Part shown: piece after piece, positions 58,886 to 64,000 of the stretch
Numbering within the stretch: the first letter of the stretch is position 1
Layout of the letters: each line of letters opens with the position of its first letter
Assembly: GCA_902806565.1 (NCBI GenBank)
Contig: CADCXA010000008.1
Coordinates: forward strand, 496,001-560,000
Direction: 5' to 3'
Source: Hypoxylon rubiginosum
Taxonomy: Eukaryota > Ascomycota > Sordariomycetes > Xylariales > Hypoxylaceae
Length of the DNA: 64,000 nucleotides
Made by a program: the position numbers and the translations under genes
The notes under the pieces: model-generated
What the model was told of the DNA's origin: nothing
Databases searched by the model: none
What the model saw: the letters and a program-made list of their open reading frames with translations, nothing else

Positions 58886-61333
58886 ATGTGCTACGATATG
58901 TGTTACGGTATGGGCTATAGGCGGTGGGCGATGGGTTGAATCTAGTGTAAGGCCGACCTAGCCTCGAAAGGAACGCTGCGACATTGTGTGCATATCCAAA
59001 TCCTATGTGGACAAGGACAAAATACGATACGAAAATACGGTGTTGCGCAAGTCGATGGATCGATGTCGAGCGAACGAGATTACGATTGGCCAGTCGTCTT
59101 GGAACCCCCCCTGACGCTAATTGCAGTACAATGATGATGTGGAGTTTTTGGCGCGCATCCAACAGGGTCCCTCGAGCAGGGCTGCAGAAGAAGAAGAGAG
59201 ATCTGCCTTCGAGAAGACCGTTTCGGCGTTTCGCGACAGTAGCGGGTAGTACTCGTACATCTCAGATCGTCGTCGTCCTTTTTGTCTCTTTGCTAGAAGC
59301 GTACCTAAGATACATGGAGCAAGCTGGCTGGCTGGCAAACAAACCACCCCCTAAGCCCTCCCTCTCCGCCGAACTGCCCGACTATATGAAACCGCTTGCC
59401 ACGCTAGGTCTTGCCTGGATCTGGGGAAGATTATCTTGACGTATGAAAGTCGTACACAGTTACCAAATGATGATGGGCGGCGGCCGAGAACGAATGGGAA
59501 AGTCGGCTCGTTCCTGTGGAGAGGACGAATGATTACAGGACCTGATGATCGCGCTAGAAATTTTTGACGTAATTCTTCATTCTTTATTTCGACCCCCCCG
59601 GCACCATTCTCCGCGCACGCTTCCGACCAAGAGCGCTGTGCGCGTGGGGAGCACTCGACGAGGACCAAGGGATGTATGTGATGTACTTGGGTTCCCTCTG
59701 TGACCACGTCTCTCACACGCCAGCGCCGGCGCGAATCTCCCTTTTCCCTCCTCTCGCCTAGCGGTTAACTAGTAACTAGTACATAATAATAAGACTGCGA
59801 GCTGGCATATCCACTCTCCCACCCTGAAAGTAGCAGTTGGAATCTCAGCCAGGCCGATGCACGTACTATGTACCATCACCATGACGGTGAAGGAAAGGGG
59901 ACTAGAATATTCTAAAGCATTTCTAAAGTTGGAATATCCAGTTTTTTCTTCCTCATCTTCCCTGATAGGCTTTCCGTTATTAGAGGTATTATTAATATAA
60001 TACCGTGTCAAGCATACATAAGTCTCTTGGTATCATGCCGTTATCGTCATCAACCTATTAAGAGGCACTGGAAGCGGTGAGCCGTGGTAAGGTCTGAGGA
60101 CAAGAAAAAAGATTAGACAGCCAATTGGGTTAATTCCAGTCCCAAATTCATCAGCTCTCGGCTAGAGAGGACTCTGTCACGAGAAAGGGCTGGCGACCAG
60201 TCAAAGCGCGCGGCTTCGATGTCGTTGGGCTAGGACATTGAAGAAGCAGGAGGCAGAGAAGGCTTAGAGCTGCTGTAATGTCTTGCTGTTGGCCGGACTT
60301 ACAACACCGCCGCCGTAGCAGCCGTCATACGAGACCGCGAGATCTACAGTAACGGGGGTTTGCGGCATGGGGCGATGCAAGGTCGGCGTGTAAATGGTAA
60401 GTTGCGCCTGGCCGTCTGGATGCTTTTCACTGGTCGGGTACGCGGGCAACGTTTTATTACGATCGAGACGGCAATGAGGAATCACCAAGCAGACTTCGGA
60501 GTTGGGCTATCACGAGATAGCAATTTTTTTTTTCTTTACCCCTTCTCCCCCACCGAGCCCGATTAATTCACCAGATAACCATCCGCGGAGGAGTAGCGGA
60601 GCCTCGCTAAGGGTAAGGTAGGAAAGGAGAACGGGAAATATGCCTTCGAGACCCCTAACGATATATATCTACATAGTATCTTGCCTAAGGTAGGTTTATC
60701 TTGATTTGGGTGGGTTTCTCTCTTCGCTAGGGGAAAAAAAAAGCGGCGCGCATCATCGTATGTCTTGCAGCATTGGCAAGCCCCCCCCATCCATCATCCC
60801 TCATCCCTCATCCCCCATCACCCCCCTAGGTTTCAATCGACGAGCTTTAGGTTGACATCCCGACTGCCGAAAAGCAACCTTGAACGGGTTTGCTGTTTTG
60901 CTTCTTTGTTCTTTTGGGAAACGTTGAAAATCTCAAAAGAGAAACATTAAGGTTGGAGGGGTGGCCATTTTGTCGTGCATTACCCCCTGACGCCCGTGAT
61001 GCTACTGGTAAATCTTCATTTTTTTTTTACTGGTCCAGACCGAATCTCTTATGTTATGTATGTTAAGATGAGGTCATTTTTTCAGACCCAAGCCGGTGTG
61101 AAACAGCCCTTGGGGGACATTAACGTAACGTACTAGATCTACTTATTATGAAGCAATCAGAAGGCGAACTAATAAAATCGTCGTGTTAAGGAGAAACATA
61201 GGGAGAGCAGGAAGGAGAAAAAAAAAAGGAGATGGAAAAGTACAGATTTCCATGTACAGATACCACAGTAGCTAACTCGAGCCGAAGCGCATGCGTGCGT
61301 GCTATGCTGCTTCAGCTGGCGATGCTGGGGTTG

Positions 61334-61353
61334 TTTTTTTTTTTTTTTTTTTT
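61334..61353 (+). repeat. Poly(T) run, 20 bp
   Basis: An uninterrupted run of 20 T inside a pyrimidine-rich stretch. Confidence 0.85.
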
Positions 61354-61753
61354 GTTTCCTTTCTTCTCTTTAATCCATCCCCCTCCCTCACCCTCACCCA
61401 GGTCTTTGGTACACCCCAGACCCCCTGGCAACTAATGCCTGTTGCTGCTCTTTTTTTTCTCTCGTCTTGGGGAAGCCGAGCGCGGATCAGGCTTAGATGG
61501 TCGATGATGTAGTTATGGGACCACCCATCTGCCACCTAGCTCAGCAATCCACTTTGTCTACCCTGGCTTTTGCCCTGGGCGAGCCTGGCGAGCCTGGCGC
61601 CCTGTCTTTTGGCCTTGTCCTGCCCTGGCCCTAGCAGCCTAGCTGTAGTAGTCCTAGTCCAGCTGGACTTCATATTCTTATTGCCTATTCCGGAGTAGCG
61701 TTGTAAGCCCTTATTATCGTTAGCCGCGGTGGAGAGTTACAGTGCCGTATTCC

Positions 61754-61777
61754 TTTTTTTTTTTTTTTTTTTTTTTT
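61754..61777 (+). repeat. Poly(T) run, 24 bp
   Basis: An uninterrupted run of 24 T, the longest homopolymer noted in the window. Confidence 0.85.
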
Positions 61778-63370
61778 CCTTCTGCTCGCCTGACAATGGA
61801 TAACTCCCTTTTTTTTTCTCTCTTCCCAATCTTGCTCTGACGATGGTAGTCAACGTTGGCCTTCACTACCTTAACTCGTAATCGCCTTTGTATCCCGAAT
61901 CCCGTGTGCCCGCTTTGGGCCTTTGGGCCTTGGGGGAATCCACAGCTAAGGTGTCTTGTTTCAGTTTTGAAAATCAGTAGTGGAAGCGCTCATCGCAATA
62001 GGCCGGCATGTTTTTGCTGCCTCGTTGCTTGGTTGATATCACAGTTACTACCTAGCAGACCATCGGTATGTAGAGCATGTAGAGCATGTAGAGCTGAGGA
62101 TGTGCACGTTACAGTGCGTTGGCCGACACGTTCTCGAGTCTCTTGTCTTAGACATACCGCATGTAAGTCCTTAGCTTGGCTACCTGATCTGACTACCTCA
62201 TAACTGAATAGGAGGTGAGCAAGGTACTCGAGTTTGGATTCGGTTTGCTTTTGCCCGTCATTGTCCCTCGTCTTTTGTCAATAAGGTTCGGGTTGACAAA
62301 GAAACCAAAGAACCAAGAACCCAAGACCAGGGGCCAGGACCAGGACCCGGACCCAACAGAGAGAGAGTTGCCAGCGCGAATTGCTTTGGTTCGATGTTTC
62401 TTGTTCGAAGGCGACGAGGCAGCGCACGGGAGGCCACCTGACTCCATTTTACAAGTAGCGCAAAGCCCGTCACGCAATGGGCGATGGGCGATGGGCGACA
62501 GGCGAACGGGCGACGGGGAACGGGGCAGCATTTTCCCCCCCTGAACTCTATTAAGAAATTCATAACGTGCTTTGATTTCCAAATGTTGATGTGATTGTGA
62601 CATCTGTCACATCTACACTACATCTTGCGTTCGCGTACCTGACCTGAGCAGATCTTCTACACCCACTCAGATATTCCTATTCCCATTCTGACTCACAGGG
62701 GTCAAGACTTAATACAATTTATAAGTCCATGTACACCACCTACATGTAGGCATATCACACGTATGATAAGTATCTATGTACATACATATCTGAAATGTCA
62801 ATCCACCTCCACGAATTGAGTACTTGAGTAGGTACTTCGTACTTCCCTCTCACCTCACTAATAAAAGAATTATCATTAATCCAAGTCCCACATATCATAC
62901 ATTAGGTGGCCGACTCGCCTAGTCCGGGTACATCGCTGCCAATTTTACTGTGGATCTTCGACGCTGGACACTGACGCTGGACGCTGGAACTGGAACGCTG
63001 GACGCGGGTACAGTACAACCACCACCACCCACCACCACCACTACTACGTACATCAATTGGTAAAAAACTGCCAACCAACAAAAAATAACCGTCAGTATCT
63101 TACTGTACCAGACCCAGAATTACGATACAGTAACGCCAACCTAAATCATCCCCCCATCCTTCAAGTTAGGTTAGGTTCTGACGGGAGAGAGAGAAAGAGG
63201 TTATTTGTAGGTGCCCAGGTGGTTTGTATGTAGGACGGACAAGGAGCTAGGTACTTTTCAGTAATGAGTAAAAGGATGTACCCCTGGCTGGCCATAATCC
63301 AGCGGTCGAGGTACTGAGTTCTAGGTATAATATAATAGTACCGCCTCTAATACTAGTGGTGCTAGTAGTA

Positions 63371-63453
63371 TATATCCAATATCCAATATCCAATATCCAA
63401 TATCCATTATCCATTATCCATACCTAATCCATAATCCATAACCCATAATCCAT
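63371..63453 (+). repeat. ATCCAAT / ATCCATT tandem repeat
   Basis: A 7-bp unit repeats about ten times with gradual drift (ATCCAAT, ATCCATT, ATCCATA). Non-coding. Confidence 0.8.
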
Positions 63454-64000
63454 CCAGCCCGTCCAGTCCTCCATTGGAAGCTACCTAAGAATAAATAACC
63501 TACTACCCTCACACGTACCCTCACACGTAGTAACATGAAGATTAAACAGAACTAGGAATAGCTACACGCTACACACTACACGCTACACGCTACAACACTA
63601 CACGACCTAGACAGGTACGTACCTTTTATTATTTTAGGGGACCGCCTATAATTCTTTTTCTTCTCCTGGCGTCTTCCCTGTCTTTGCCATGCCTTATCCC
63701 TTCCCTTCCGCTCCGTCACTTAATAATTTCCCGACCCCATCCCTCCTCCACCTGAAGCAGGGCAAGCAGAGCTGTACACCTCATCAAAACTCGTAGCAGC
63801 AAGAAAAAAAAAAAGAAACCCGAAAAAAATAAGCTTGGTGGAATTGTTTTATAATTCTTTTTTTATTCGTTACATTCTTGTTCGGCTTCGAGAACACATG
63901 AGAGGAAGTCTTTTCCGCCCGGCCCGCCCAATTTCACATATAGACCCGTCCATGCCTCTTCGCATACGCTGTCACAGTCACATATCAATCCCAAATCCCA

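Larger units (their letters stand above)
45601..64000. other. Long gene-poor region, over 18 kb
   Basis: No open frame here shows a recognisable domain, and the longest frames coincide with low-complexity DNA. The region is not AT-rich. It is full of homopolymer runs, CT/GA-rich tracts, TAGGTA-type motifs and microsatellites. Possible contents are a very long promoter or 5' leader of a gene beyond 64000, long non-coding RNAs, or orphan genes with tiny exons. The open pair of frames at about 52215-52644 is the only segment that looked faintly protein-like. Confidence 0.5.

Noticed and set aside
63371..63453. Tandem repeat as a CRISPR array or telomere
   Set aside because: The unit is 7 bp with no spacers and does not match the TTAGGG telomere repeat; the organism is eukaryotic.

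Overview
This window is nuclear DNA of a filamentous ascomycete, most likely a Sordariomycete, with Xylariales plausible. The evidence is the short GT-AG introns (49-233 nt, many with CTAAC/CTGAC branch sites), the gene families (Msy-type mechanosensitive channel with EF-hand, SAC3/GANP mRNA-export scaffold, 2EXR protein, rhodopsin-domain/PTH11-like membrane protein, NACHT relic) and a palindromic ACCTAGGT motif scattered through intergenic DNA. The species call is inference; the family calls rest on motifs visible in the translations.

Layout. 1-3205: no gene seen. 3206-19899 is the conserved part: mechanosensitive channel (+), SAC3 (-), a conserved hypothetical protein (+), a strikingly GC-rich nitronate monooxygenase (+) and a 2EXR protein (-). 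23461-34432 looks accessory: an AIG1/GIMAP-like GTPase ending in a CaaX box, a membrane-tethered F-box protein with N-terminal repeats, two tRNA-like units, a DEDDh exonuclease-like protein, a broken NACHT NTPase and a C2H2-like zinc-finger protein, with decayed solo LTRs between them. At 36441-36539 there is an intron-containing tRNA-Leu(AAG). 36748-42394 holds a divergent pair: a secreted FAD-linked oxidoreductase (-) and a seven-helix rhodopsin-domain protein (+). 42395-45500 is AT-rich with related solo LTRs, one with a perfect 5-bp target duplication. From about 45600 to the end (over 18 kb) I find no convincing gene, only homopolymer runs, microsatellites and polypurine/polypyrimidine tracts.

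How the genes fit. SAC3 (TREX-2) and the channel are housekeeping genes. The 23-35 kb block combines NTPase switch families (GIMAP-like, NACHT) with an F-box protein and a nuclease-like protein, next to transposon remnants; this resembles the variable, immunity- or allorecognition-like gene pools of fungi, but that reading is a hypothesis. The FAD oxidoreductase and its divergent membrane-protein neighbour may share a promoter region. Gene models with introns were spliced by eye; where a model has several exons, each exon is given and the reading frame was checked to close.
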